From CAYVCG01 sp964449985 (GTDB taxonomy: Bacteria; Bacillota; Clostridia; Lachnospirales; WRAX01), in assembly GCA_964449985.1 (NCBI GenBank), contig CAYVCG010000062.1, positions 1 to 12,176 of the forward strand: 12,176 nucleotides of DNA. Direction: 5' to 3'. A program made the position numbers and the translations under genes. Within the stretch, counting starts at the first letter, position 1; each line of letters starts with the position of its first letter. This document shows positions 1 through 6,153 of this stretch, piece by piece. The notes beneath the pieces are model-generated. The model was not told the DNA's origin. It did not search any database and saw only the letters and a program-made list of their open reading frames with translations.

Positions 1-15
1 GTAGACTATGGGCGG

Positions 16-99
16 TTATTTTTTTGCCTTAAAATTAAGGATGGCTACGATAAGTACTCCGAAACAAATCATTAGAGATATTGCTTCATATGTAGTCAT
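16..99 (-). CDS. Putative holin-like toxin (type I toxin-like membrane peptide), 27 aa
   Basis: A very short gene. The peptide begins MTTYEAISLMICFGVLIV, continues with a hydrophobic AILNF stretch, and ends in a basic KAKK tail. The TYEAISLM start, the single membrane helix at about residues 6-23 and the lysine-rich C-terminus are typical of the small Firmicutes 'putative holin-like toxin' family, which includes TxpA-like type I toxins. Such peptides act at the cell membrane and are usually silenced by an antisense RNA. The start is supported by a strong AGGAGGTGG ribosome site (minus strand, 105-113) five bases before the ATG. The stop codon lies in a TAACCGCCC sequence (10-18), which may be the first arm of a terminator whose other arm is outside the window. 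Whether it is toxic here, and whether an antisense RNA exists, cannot be read from the sequence. Confidence 0.72.
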   Translation of the reverse strand: MTTYEAISLMICFGVLIVAILNFKAKK

Positions 100-100
100 T

Positions 101-127
101 AGCCCCACCTCCTTGATAGAGGTGGCT
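101..127 (-). promoter_or_regulatory. Hairpin sequestering the toxin ribosome-binding site
   Basis: On the minus-strand transcript CCACCTC (119-125) pairs perfectly with GAGGTGG (105-111) across a 7-base loop, burying most of the AGGAGGTGG ribosome site of the 27-residue peptide. An alternative pairing with a two-base bulge extends the stem to 101-127. Masked ribosome sites are a known way to hold type I toxin mRNAs silent; that role here is inference. Confidence 0.65.
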
Positions 128-194
128 AACCGCTCTCGCTTATTACCCACCAAAAAAACTTTGACAGGTTACCGTTTTTTGATTGCCCAAGATA

Positions 195-223
195 AAAATA
201 ACATGACTGCCATAAAAAAGCAA
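195..223 (-). promoter_or_regulatory. Possible promoter of the toxin-like gene
   Basis: On the minus strand TTGCTT (218-223) is separated by 17 bases from TATTTT (195-200). This predicts a start near 188 and a leader of roughly 90 bases that includes the ribosome-site hairpin. The match is moderate. Confidence 0.4.
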
Positions 224-258
224 TGTTATCCTTGCTGGTTTGGAAATTATTTCTTTTT

Positions 259-287
259 TTTACAACAATTGTATTAAACTCTATATT
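259..287 (+). promoter_or_regulatory. Promoter of the 126-residue protein gene
   Basis: TTTACA (259-264), a 17-base spacer, and TATATT (282-287) form a good sigma-A-type promoter. Transcription would start near 294, about 50 bases before the ATG at 346. Confidence 0.6.
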
Positions 288-345
288 GTTGGAAATGATT
301 TACATATAGAAAAAAGAAAAACCGGTAAAGGAGGTTGCGATTTCA

Positions 346-726
346 ATGGCTGAAAACGGTGGTAATAAAAGAGTCATTTTAATAACCGGAGATAGCTCCA
401 AATGGTATGAGCAAGCAATTTTTATAGTGAGAAAAAATTTGTCAAATTCGCAAATTCCGAGAGACTTCGTTGAAGAAGCGGAAAGTATTATAGAGAATTA
501 TATGAGGGAGGGCAATTCCTTTTTAAAAGAGACGTTTGGGAAAAAAACAAACGTTGAGTATGCCGTTTCTGGCGTAAACATTGACGCGTTGCCAAAAATA
601 AAGGCAGCCGCTGTGGCATCTCCTTCGCCGAAACGGCGCAAAAAGGGGTTCGATTTTGCGCTGAACTTAATAATGCTTTTTGGATGTGTTGTGTTAGCAT
701 GTTTGGTAGGATCCATGATATTTTAA
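346..726 (+). CDS. Conserved-type protein of unknown function with C-terminal membrane helix, 126 aa
   Basis: I do not recognise a function. The start is supported by an AAAGGAGGT ribosome site ending about a dozen bases before the ATG. Residues about 8-56 (from KRVILITGDSSKWYEQAI to the acidic EEAESIIENYM) look like a compact folded domain of a kind I associate with short hypothetical proteins of Clostridia. A linker at about 83-100 is rich in Ala, Pro and Ser and ends in the basic cluster KRRKK. Residues about 103-126 are hydrophobic, running to the very C-terminus, and would act as a tail anchor with the N-terminal domain in the cytoplasm. The gene has its own promoter and terminator, so it appears monocistronic and is not tied to the ileS leader that follows. 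Confidence 0.8.
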   Translation: MAENGGNKRVILITGDSSKWYEQAIFIVRKNLSNSQIPRDFVEEAESIIENYMREGNSFLKETFGKKTNVEYAVSGVNIDALPKIKAAAVASPSPKRRKKGFDFALNLIMLFGCVVLACLVGSMIF

Positions 727-738
727 TAAACACATATA

Positions 739-780
739 AGGAAGGGGATACCAGAAACGGTGTCCTTTTCCTGCTTTTAT
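739..780 (+). terminator. Terminator after the 126-residue protein gene
   Basis: GGAAGGGGATACC (740-752) pairs with GGTGTCCTTTTCC (759-771) in a 13-base-pair stem, counting G-U pairs, over a six-base loop. A short T-rich run (CTTTTAT) follows. The stem is long but the T-tract is modest. Confidence 0.7.
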
Positions 781-811
781 CAAAATGCTTATTTTTTACG
801 TTATTTAGCTC

Positions 812-840
812 TTTACAAATATAGATTTACGGTTTATAAT
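812..840 (+). promoter_or_regulatory. Promoter of the T-box/ileS transcript
   Basis: TTTACA (812-817), 17 bases, then a consensus TATAAT (835-840). Transcription would begin near 847, just before the T-box leader. Confidence 0.75.
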
Positions 841-849
841 ATGTGCATT

Positions 850-1107
850 ATGTATGTTCAAACGCTATAAAACAGCCAGTAGGCGGAAACTTGAGCCAAA
901 GCGAGCGGGGGATGGTGAGAGCCTCGTGCAGAAAATCCGGCCGAATATCACTGTTTTGATGGATTTATTCCATAAGCGGTGCGCAAAAGCGCAACGGCAA
1001 ACCCAACCGTTATCTGGGGTTTAGAGTGGGCGCGTTTGCGTCAATTCAGGTGGTACCACGGAAGCTCTCTTTCGTCCTGTTGAGGCGATTGGGGGTTTTA
1101 TTTTTTT
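850..1107 (+). promoter_or_regulatory. T-box riboswitch, isoleucine-specific, with terminator
   Basis: A T-box leader senses uncharged tRNA and lets transcription read into the gene below. The T-box core AGGTGGTACCACG is at 1048-1060. TGGT at 1051-1054 can pair with an ACCA tRNA 3' end. In Stem I, GGTGAGAGCC (914-923) is followed on the 3' side by GAATATCAC (943-951), where ATC (947-949) is the likely isoleucine specifier codon, matching the downstream ileS. The terminator pairs CTCTC (1065-1069) with GGGGG (1091-1095) and TCGTC (1072-1076) with GGCGA (1084-1088), followed by TTTTATTTTTTT (1096-1107). The competing antiterminator would use the T-box core. The exact 5' boundary is an estimate. 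Confidence 0.92.
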
Positions 1108-1164
1108 AGGTTAGATTATGTAACAATTCTTTTATAATCGAAATAAATAGGAGGTATTTTTAAG

Positions 1165-4100
1165 ATGTATGATAAAGTCAACACCAATTTGAACTTTGTC
1201 GATAGAGAAAAAGAAATTCTTAAGTTTTGGAAGGAAAACGGAGTTTTTGAAAAAAGTATAGCAAGGCGGGAAGGCGCTCCTCTTTATACGTTTTTTGACG
1301 GCCCTCCAACGGCAAACGGAAAGCCTCATATCGGGCATATTTTAACCCGTGTTATTAAAGACCTTATTCCACGTTATAAAACAATGAAGGGATACAAGGT
1401 TTTAAGAAAAGCAGGATGGGATACCCACGGTCTTCCCGTTGAGCTTGAGGTGGAAAAAAATCTGGGCATAAGCGGCAAACCGGATATTGAAAAATATGGA
1501 GTTGAACCGTTTATAAAGAAATGTAAGGAATCCGTTTGGAAATATGAAAACGAGTGGCGCGAAATGAGCGACAGGGTTGGTTTCTGGGCCGATATGGATA
1601 ACCCTTATGTAACTTATCATAACAACTATATCGAATCGGTGTGGTGGGCGCTTAAAAACATTTGGGATAAGGATCTTTTATATAAAGGCCATAGGGTTGT
1701 GCCTTATTGCCCACGCTGCGGAACGGCTCTTTCCAGCCATGAAGTGGCTCAAGGATATAAAGACGTTAAGGAGAAATCTGTATACGCTAAGTTTAAAATA
1801 AAGGGCAAGGATAATGAATATTTCCTCGCATGGACGACAACTCCATGGACACTGCCGTCTAACCTTATGCTTGCGGTAAACGCCAATGAAACGTATGCAA
1901 AGGTTAAATACGGAGATGATTATTTCATTCTTGCAGAGGCTTTGGTGGGAACAGTTCTTGGCGAAGGCATTGAAACTGTTGAAACTTACCTTGGTTCTGA
2001 TTTAGAAAGAATTGCTTATGAGCCATTATTTGATTTTGTTAACTACGATGAAGGTTCTGCGTATTATGTGGGCTGTGATTCTTATGTCACTTTGACAGAC
2101 GGTACTGGTATTGTTCATATAGCTCCTGCTTTTGGTGAAGACGATGCAAGGGTTGGTAAGAAATATAATTTACCATTCTGCCAGCTAGTTGACGAACAAG
2201 GTAACTTTACGAAAGAAGCAACTCCATGGGCAGGTATATTCGTTAAGGATGGCGATCCGCTGATAATTGAATATTTAAGGGAAAGCGGCAAGCTGTTAAA
2301 GGCTGCGGATTATGAGCATAACTACCCATTCTGCTGGAGATGCGATACTCCGCTGTTGTATTATGCTCGCGAAGCATGGTTTATCCGTATGACCGAAATG
2401 CGCGACAAGCTTGTTAAAAACAACAACACTGTCAACTGGTATCCAGATAATATCAAAGAAGGCCGCTTTGGCAATTTCTTGGAAAATGTTATAGACTGGA
2501 GTCTTAGCCGTGAAAGATATTGGGGGACACCGCTACCGATTTGGGAATGCGAATGCGGGCATAACCACGCTATCGGAAGTGTTGCGGAATTATCCGAAAT
2601 GGGTGCAGATGTTCCTGAAGGATTGGAGCTTCATAAGCCGTATATAGACAATATTTTCCTTACTTGTCCGAAATGCAGCAAAAAGATGAAACGTGTTCCC
2701 GAGGTTATAGACTGCTGGTTCGATTCGGGGGCTATGCCGTTTGCGCAATGGCATTATCCGTTTGAAAATGAGGAGTTGTTTAAAAACAATTTCCCAGCAA
2801 ACTTTATTTCTGAGGCGATAGACCAAACCCGTGGATGGTTCTATACGCTTATGGCTATTTCAACGCTGCTTTTTGATAAATCGCCTTATGAAAACGTTAT
2901 CGTACTTGGCCACGTTCAGGATAAGGACGGCCAAAAGATGAGCAAACATAAAGGCAACGTTGTAGACCCGTGGACTATCCTTGATAAACAAGGCGCAGAT
3001 GCCGTTCGTTGGTATTTCTATGCTGGTTCGGCGCCATGGCTTCCTAGCCGTTTCTCAGAAGATGCCGTTAATGAAGGCCAGCGTAAGTTTATGGGAACCC
3101 TTTGGAACACATATGCATTCTACGTGCTTTACGCCAATATCGACAGCTTTAACCCTATGGACTACAAACTGGAATACGATAAGCTGCCGGTTATGGATAA
3201 ATGGATTTTGTCCAAACTCAATACATTGATTAAATATGTTGACGAATGTCTCGAAAGTTATAAGCTTACAGAGCCTGCAAGAGCGATGAATGATTTTGTC
3301 GATGAGCTTAGCAACTGGTATGTTCGCCGCAGTCGTGAGCGTTTCTGGGTTAGCGAAATGCCGCAGGATAAGATCAATGCGTTTATGACGCTTTATACTG
3401 TTCTTGAGACATTAACGCGCCTTTCCGCTCCGTTTATACCGTTTATGGCGGAATCCATCTATTCAAACCTTGTGGCAAACATAGATAAAGATGCTCCAAT
3501 AAGCGTGCATCTGTGTGACTTCCCTGTGGCTGATGAATCAATGATTGATCTGGATCTCGAGAAGAACATGTCTGCCGCTTATGATATGGTTGTTGCTGGT
3601 CGTGCTGCTAGGAATACAGCGAATATCAAAAACCGTCAGCCGATCGGGCTTATGTATGCTCAATCCGAGGTTGTTTTGCCGGAGATGTTTAAGACGATTG
3701 TTGCTGAGGAATTAAACATAAAGGCTGTTGAGTTTACAGACGATGTTGGTGGATTTACTTCATACAAATTCAAGCCGCAATTAAAGACACTTGGGCCGAA
3801 ATACGGCAAAATCCTGCCCAAAATATCTGAAAAGCTAAACACATCTGACGGTAACGAGCTTATGGATGCGTTTAACAAAGGCAATGTTACGTTTGATATA
3901 GATGGAACAGAAGTCGTTTTAACACTGGATGATGTTTTGGTGGAAACGCTTCAAAAAGAAGGGTTTGCTTCCGAAAAAGGCAAGATGTGTACGGTTGTTA
4001 TCGACACAAATCTTACGCCGGAGCTTATTGAAGAAGGCTTTGTGCGCGAGGTTATCAGCAAGATACAAACTATGCGTAAAGAAGCTGACTTTGAGGTGTT

Positions 4101-4278
4101 GGACAAAATAACGTTCTATTATGAATCTGGCGAAAAGCTTTCCGGCATAATGGAGAAAAATGCAGACGAGATAAAGACGGAGACACTTTCCGTTGAAATA
4201 AAGAGCGAAGCGCCTCAAGGCTTTGTTAAGAAATGGAATATTAATGGTGAGGACGCTGTATTTGGCGTTGAAAGATAG
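1165..4278 (+). CDS. ileS: Isoleucine--tRNA ligase, type 2 (eukaryote-like)
   Basis: A cytoplasmic class Ia aminoacyl-tRNA synthetase that activates isoleucine with ATP, loads tRNA-Ile and edits misformed Val-tRNA. The 1037 residues fit the family. HIGH lies at 55-58 (in PPTANGKPHIGHIL) and KMSKH at 591-595; both build the ATP site. The editing domain inserted in the Rossmann fold carries WTTTPWTLP (223-231) and GIVHIAPAFGEDD. Cysteine pairs at C182/C185, C462/C464 and C501/C504 look like metal-binding knuckles. The N-terminal region, the KMSKHKGN signature and the long C-terminal extension resemble type 2 bacterial/eukaryotic enzymes, which are generally less sensitive to mupirocin than type 1; that is family knowledge, not a measured property. 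The start has AGGAGGT nine bases upstream. Expression is controlled by the T-box leader. No frameshift is seen. Confidence 0.98.
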   Translation: MYDKVNTNLNFVDREKEILKFWKENGVFEKSIARREGAPLYTFFDGPPTANGKPHIGHILTRVIKDLIPRYKTMKGYKVLRKAGWDTHGLPVELEVEKNLGISGKPDIEKYGVEPFIKKCKESVWKYENEWREMSDRVGFWADMDNPYVTYHNNYIESVWWALKNIWDKDLLYKGHRVVPYCPRCGTALSSHEVAQGYKDVKEKSVYAKFKIKGKDNEYFLAWTTTPWTLPSNLMLAVNANETYAKVKYGDDYFILAEALVGTVLGEGIETVETYLGSDLERIAYEPLFDFVNYDEGSAYYVGCDSYVTLTDGTGIVHIAPAFGEDDARVGKKYNLPFCQLVDEQGNFTKEATPWAGIFVKDGDPLIIEYLRESGKLLKAADYEHNYPFCWRCDTPLLYYAREAWFIRMTEMRDKLVKNNNTVNWYPDNIKEGRFGNFLENVIDWSLSRERYWGTPLPIWECECGHNHAIGSVAELSEMGADVPEGLELHKPYIDNIFLTCPKCSKKMKRVPEVIDCWFDSGAMPFAQWHYPFENEELFKNNFPANFISEAIDQTRGWFYTLMAISTLLFDKSPYENVIVLGHVQDKDGQKMSKHKGNVVDPWTILDKQGADAVRWYFYAGSAPWLPSRFSEDAVNEGQRKFMGTLWNTYAFYVLYANIDSFNPMDYKLEYDKLPVMDKWILSKLNTLIKYVDECLESYKLTEPARAMNDFVDELSNWYVRRSRERFWVSEMPQDKINAFMTLYTVLETLTRLSAPFIPFMAESIYSNLVANIDKDAPISVHLCDFPVADESMIDLDLEKNMSAAYDMVVAGRAARNTANIKNRQPIGLMYAQSEVVLPEMFKTIVAEELNIKAVEFTDDVGGFTSYKFKPQLKTLGPKYGKILPKISEKLNTSDGNELMDAFNKGNVTFDIDGTEVVLTLDDVLVETLQKEGFASEKGKMCTVVIDTNLTPELIEEGFVREVISKIQTMRKEADFEVLDKITFYYESGEKLSGIMEKNADEIKTETLSVEIKSEAPQGFVKKWNINGEDAVFGVER

Positions 4279-4284
4279 GATTCT

Positions 4285-4320
4285 TAAAGGGGAACTTTTT
4301 CGGGAAAGAGTTCCCCTTTA
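4285..4320 (+). terminator. Long hairpin between convergent ileS and DUF4865 genes
   Basis: TAAAGGGGAACT (4285-4296) pairs perfectly with AGTTCCCCTTTA (4309-4320). The stem continues inward through TTTT/AAAG to a CGGG loop, giving about 16 pairs. It lies seven bases after the ileS stop and just beyond the end of the opposite gene, so it probably ends transcription in both directions. Neither flank has a long T-run, which is unusual. A related copy lies at 9873-9909. Confidence 0.7.
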
Positions 4321-4338
4321 ATCATTAAATTATAAAAG

Positions 4339-4884
4339 TTAGGATATATGATGCACGTTATAAATTAAACTATCTTTAGTTTTAAGCATATCTAGGTCAG
4401 TGGTCATATGAAAACGGCATATCTCCCATGTTAAGGGGTTATAGGCTGTTATATATGCTTTTGTGGATGCGCTTTCCATCCATTTATGGAAGTTCTTTTC
4501 TTCGGTATTACATAAATCAGAAAAATCGGATTCGGATGGAATGGGAGAGGTTTGGACAATTGCAAACTGCTGTTCTGTTGTTTTGCATACGTATTCATGC
4601 AAGACTATCCAGCTATAAACATTTGGTCTGCCAAAGGAATTAATTATATTGTTAAACGGCCCTCCTAATAAAAACTGGTTCATGCCTGCCATTTGTTCCC
4701 ATAAATAAAAAGGGGCATATTGGTTTTCAAAGTTGTTGTATTTTGTTTTTTCAGCTATAAGATATGCTTTCATTTTTAGATCAGGAAAACCGTCTGTTTT
4801 ATGACCGTTATCACGGACTCTTTTTCTTATTATTCCCATGTCATAATCGCTGGGCAAAGTTATTTTATATTGCATTGCAATCAT
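4339..4884 (-). CDS. DUF4865 family protein, 181 aa
   Basis: A probably soluble protein of unknown biochemical function. The N-terminal MQYKITLPSDYDMGIIRKRV, the following KTDGFPDLKMKAYLI and the NQYAPFYLWEQMAGMNQFL block match my memory of the DUF4865 family; no catalytic motif is evident. I see no signal peptide or membrane segment. An in-frame ATG at 4908 was rejected because the only good ribosome site, AAAGGAGGT, lies between it and the ATG at 4884. The gene stands alone: it converges on ileS across a shared hairpin and is separated from the upstream rpsR by that operon's strong terminator. No clear promoter was found. Aromatic residues are frequent (W, Y and F clusters near the middle), which might suit a ligand pocket, but that is speculation. 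Confidence 0.82.
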   Translation of the reverse strand: MIAMQYKITLPSDYDMGIIRKRVRDNGHKTDGFPDLKMKAYLIAEKTKYNNFENQYAPFYLWEQMAGMNQFLLGGPFNNIINSFGRPNVYSWIVLHEYVCKTTEQQFAIVQTSPIPSESDFSDLCNTEEKNFHKWMESASTKAYITAYNPLTWEICRFHMTTDLDMLKTKDSLIYNVHHIS

Positions 4885-4950
4885 TTGAATACCTCCTTTA
4901 ATAATCATGTATAGTACTAGCCTGTTCCGCGTTGCATAAAAAATTGTATC

Positions 4951-4977
4951 AAAAAAAGCGCATAAAGCGCCTTTTTT
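4951..4977 (-). terminator. Intrinsic terminator of the rpsF-ssb-rpsR operon
   Basis: On the minus strand AAAAAAGGCGC pairs with GCGCTTTTTTT around a five-base loop (4 GC pairs, one G-U, six A-T), with the T-run forming the 3' arm. It lies about ten bases after the rpsR stop and is a textbook factor-independent terminator. Confidence 0.85.
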
Positions 4978-4986
4978 ATTTTAGGA

Positions 4987-5217
4987 TTAGTCCTGAGTAT
5001 ATGGCATAAGGCAAATGTGCCTTGCTCTTTTAATAGCAACGGTAAGCTTTCTTTGATGCTTAGCGCAATTACCGGTTACTCTTCTTGGCAAAATCTTGCC
5101 TCTTTCAGAAACAAATTTCTTGAGCTTTGCTATATCTTTATAATCAATAGTTCTAACTTTATCGCCGCAAAACATGCAAACGCGTTTTTTTCTGCGGCCG
5201 CGCTTTTTGTTTATCAT
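4987..5217 (-). CDS. rpsR: 30S ribosomal protein bS18
   Basis: A small-subunit ribosomal protein that binds the platform of the 30S subunit as a partner of bS6. The 76 residues are the normal size. The basic N-terminus (KKRGRRKKR) and the segment IDYKDIAKLKKFVSERGKIL followed by RRVTGNCAKHQRKL are diagnostic. C14, C17, C51 and H54 are placed like metal ligands, indicating the zinc-type (C+) form of S18 rather than the cysteine-free form. Organisms with C+ forms sometimes carry a second, zinc-independent copy elsewhere; none is in this window. The ribosome site AAGGAGGG lies nine bases upstream of the ATG. It is the last gene of the operon, 49 bases after ssb, and is followed by a strong terminator. 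Confidence 0.97.
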   Translation of the reverse strand: MINKKRGRRKKRVCMFCGDKVRTIDYKDIAKLKKFVSERGKILPRRVTGNCAKHQRKLTVAIKRARHICLMPYTQD

Positions 5218-5266
5218 GAGTATTAACCCTCCTTTTATAGATTTCCAAAGCTATGCCGAAACATGA

Positions 5267-5695
5267 TTAAAACGGCAGGTCTTCGTCTTCAAGGCTTTCA
5301 TCAATGGCAAAGAATGCGTCATTTGATTCAGCTGGCTTTTGCTGTGTTGGAGCAGATTGGTTGTAAGTGCTTGTAGCACCCTTGCTCTCGGCAAAGTATT
5401 GATCCTCAATAACAACCTCTGTTATCCATTGTTTTTGGCCATCTTTGTCATAAGAACGTATTTGAAGGCGGCCGCATAAACCGACCATCTGACCCTTCTT
5501 AAAATACTTCTCTGCAAATTCACCGGTTTTTCCAAAAGCAACGCAATTGATAAAATCTGCATCCGGCTCGCCTTCACGCTTAAATCTTCTGTTTACTGCG
5601 ATGGTGTATCTAACGACGGCCATAGGCTCAGAGCCTTGGGAATATCTAACCTCTGGATCCTTGGTCAGCCGCCCCAGCAAGAGTACTTTATTCAT
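5267..5695 (-). CDS. ssb: Single-stranded DNA-binding protein
   Basis: Binds and protects single-stranded DNA in replication, recombination and repair, and recruits partner proteins through its C-terminus. Residues 1 to about 105 are the OB-fold domain, starting MNKVLLLGRLTKDPEVRY and including FINCVAFGKTGEFAEKYFKKG and an IEDQYFAES end. A low-complexity linker rich in Ser, Thr, Gln and Pro covers about 106-125. The acidic tip ends in DEDLPF (137-142), the conserved protein-interaction motif, so the protein is complete. At 142 residues it is slightly shorter than E. coli SSB, as in many Firmicutes. GGAGGGG lies seven bases before the ATG, in the 19-base gap after rpsF. Its place between rpsF and rpsR is the usual Firmicutes arrangement. 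Confidence 0.98.
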   Translation of the reverse strand: MNKVLLLGRLTKDPEVRYSQGSEPMAVVRYTIAVNRRFKREGEPDADFINCVAFGKTGEFAEKYFKKGQMVGLCGRLQIRSYDKDGQKQWITEVVIEDQYFAESKGATSTYNQSAPTQQKPAESNDAFFAIDESLEDEDLPF

Positions 5696-5714
5696 ACTAG
5701 AACCCCTCCATCAA

Positions 5715-6002
5715 TTAAGCGTCTTGACGAATTACTAAATAACGAAGAATGTTTTCTCTAATACGTATGCGATTTTCAACTTCTGCAGGAACCGTACCTT
5801 CAGCCGCAAACGTAATAAAATAATAAAAACCTTCCGTCATCTTTTTGATTTCGTAAGCCAGCCTACGCTTGCCCCAATCGTCAACCTTTTCAACGGTACC
5901 GCCAAATCTTTCGATATAACCTTGAACTTTGTCAAACTCAGCCTTTAAAGCTTCCTCGTCTAAGTTAGGGTTAAATACAACGGTTAATTCGTATTTGTTC
6001 AT
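5715..6002 (-). CDS. rpsF: 30S ribosomal protein bS6
   Basis: A 30S subunit platform protein that pairs with bS18. The 95-residue sequence begins MNKYELTVVFNPNLDEEALK and contains GGTVEKVDDWGKRRLAYEI and the RIRENILRYLVIR end, all typical of the family. It stops right after the conserved core, without the acidic tail seen in some species. A strong AAGGAGGTG ribosome site lies about ten bases before the ATG. It is the first gene of rpsF-ssb-rpsR. The 5' leader (about 93 bases from the predicted start) holds a stable hairpin just before the ribosome site. In many bacteria the S6:S18 complex binds the rpsF leader through a CCG-containing motif; I found no CCG in this leader. Confidence 0.97.
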   Translation of the reverse strand: MNKYELTVVFNPNLDEEALKAEFDKVQGYIERFGGTVEKVDDWGKRRLAYEIKKMTEGFYYFITFAAEGTVPAEVENRIRIRENILRYLVIRQDA

Positions 6003-6031
6003 TACAACTTACACCTCCTTCTGGACTAATG

Positions 6032-6052
6032 GCTCTCTTATTATAAAAGAGC
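6032..6052 (-). promoter_or_regulatory. Leader hairpin before the rpsF ribosome site
   Basis: On the minus strand GCTCTTTT pairs with AAGAGAGC over a five-base ATAAT loop (8 pairs, one of them G-U). It ends about 13 bases before the rpsF ribosome site. It may stabilise the mRNA or take part in feedback control; the sequence does not show which. Confidence 0.45.
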
Positions 6053-6101
6053 AAGGATAAAACTATATACTTATGACGATATTTTATCATCACAAGGACA
6101 T

Positions 6102-6130
6102 ATGATAACACACAAATTTGCATAATGCAA
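6102..6130 (-). promoter_or_regulatory. Promoter of the rpsF-ssb-rpsR operon
   Basis: On the minus strand TTGCAT (6125-6130), a 17-base spacer, and TATCAT (6102-6107). The predicted start near 6095 gives a 93-base leader. The -35 box is half of a TTGCATTATGCAA palindrome. Confidence 0.6.
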
Positions 6131-6153
6131 GTTTTTTTGGGAATTTTCCAGTA

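Noticed and set aside
161..189. TTGACA at 161-166 on the plus strand as an antisense-RNA promoter
   Set aside because: The -35 is perfect but nothing like a -10 box lies 16-18 bases downstream (TGCCCA/GCCCAA), so I did not call it.
8..277. Open frame of 89 codons on the plus strand
   Set aside because: It has no ribosome site, its composition is not protein-like, and it runs across the minus-strand toxin-like gene, its hairpin and its promoter.
3919..4218. Open frame on the minus strand inside ileS
   Set aside because: It is a shadow of the ileS coding sequence with no start signal.
4885..4908. Upstream ATG at 4908 for the DUF4865 gene
   Set aside because: The AAAGGAGGT ribosome site lies between this ATG and the one at 4884, so initiation at 4884 is much more likely.
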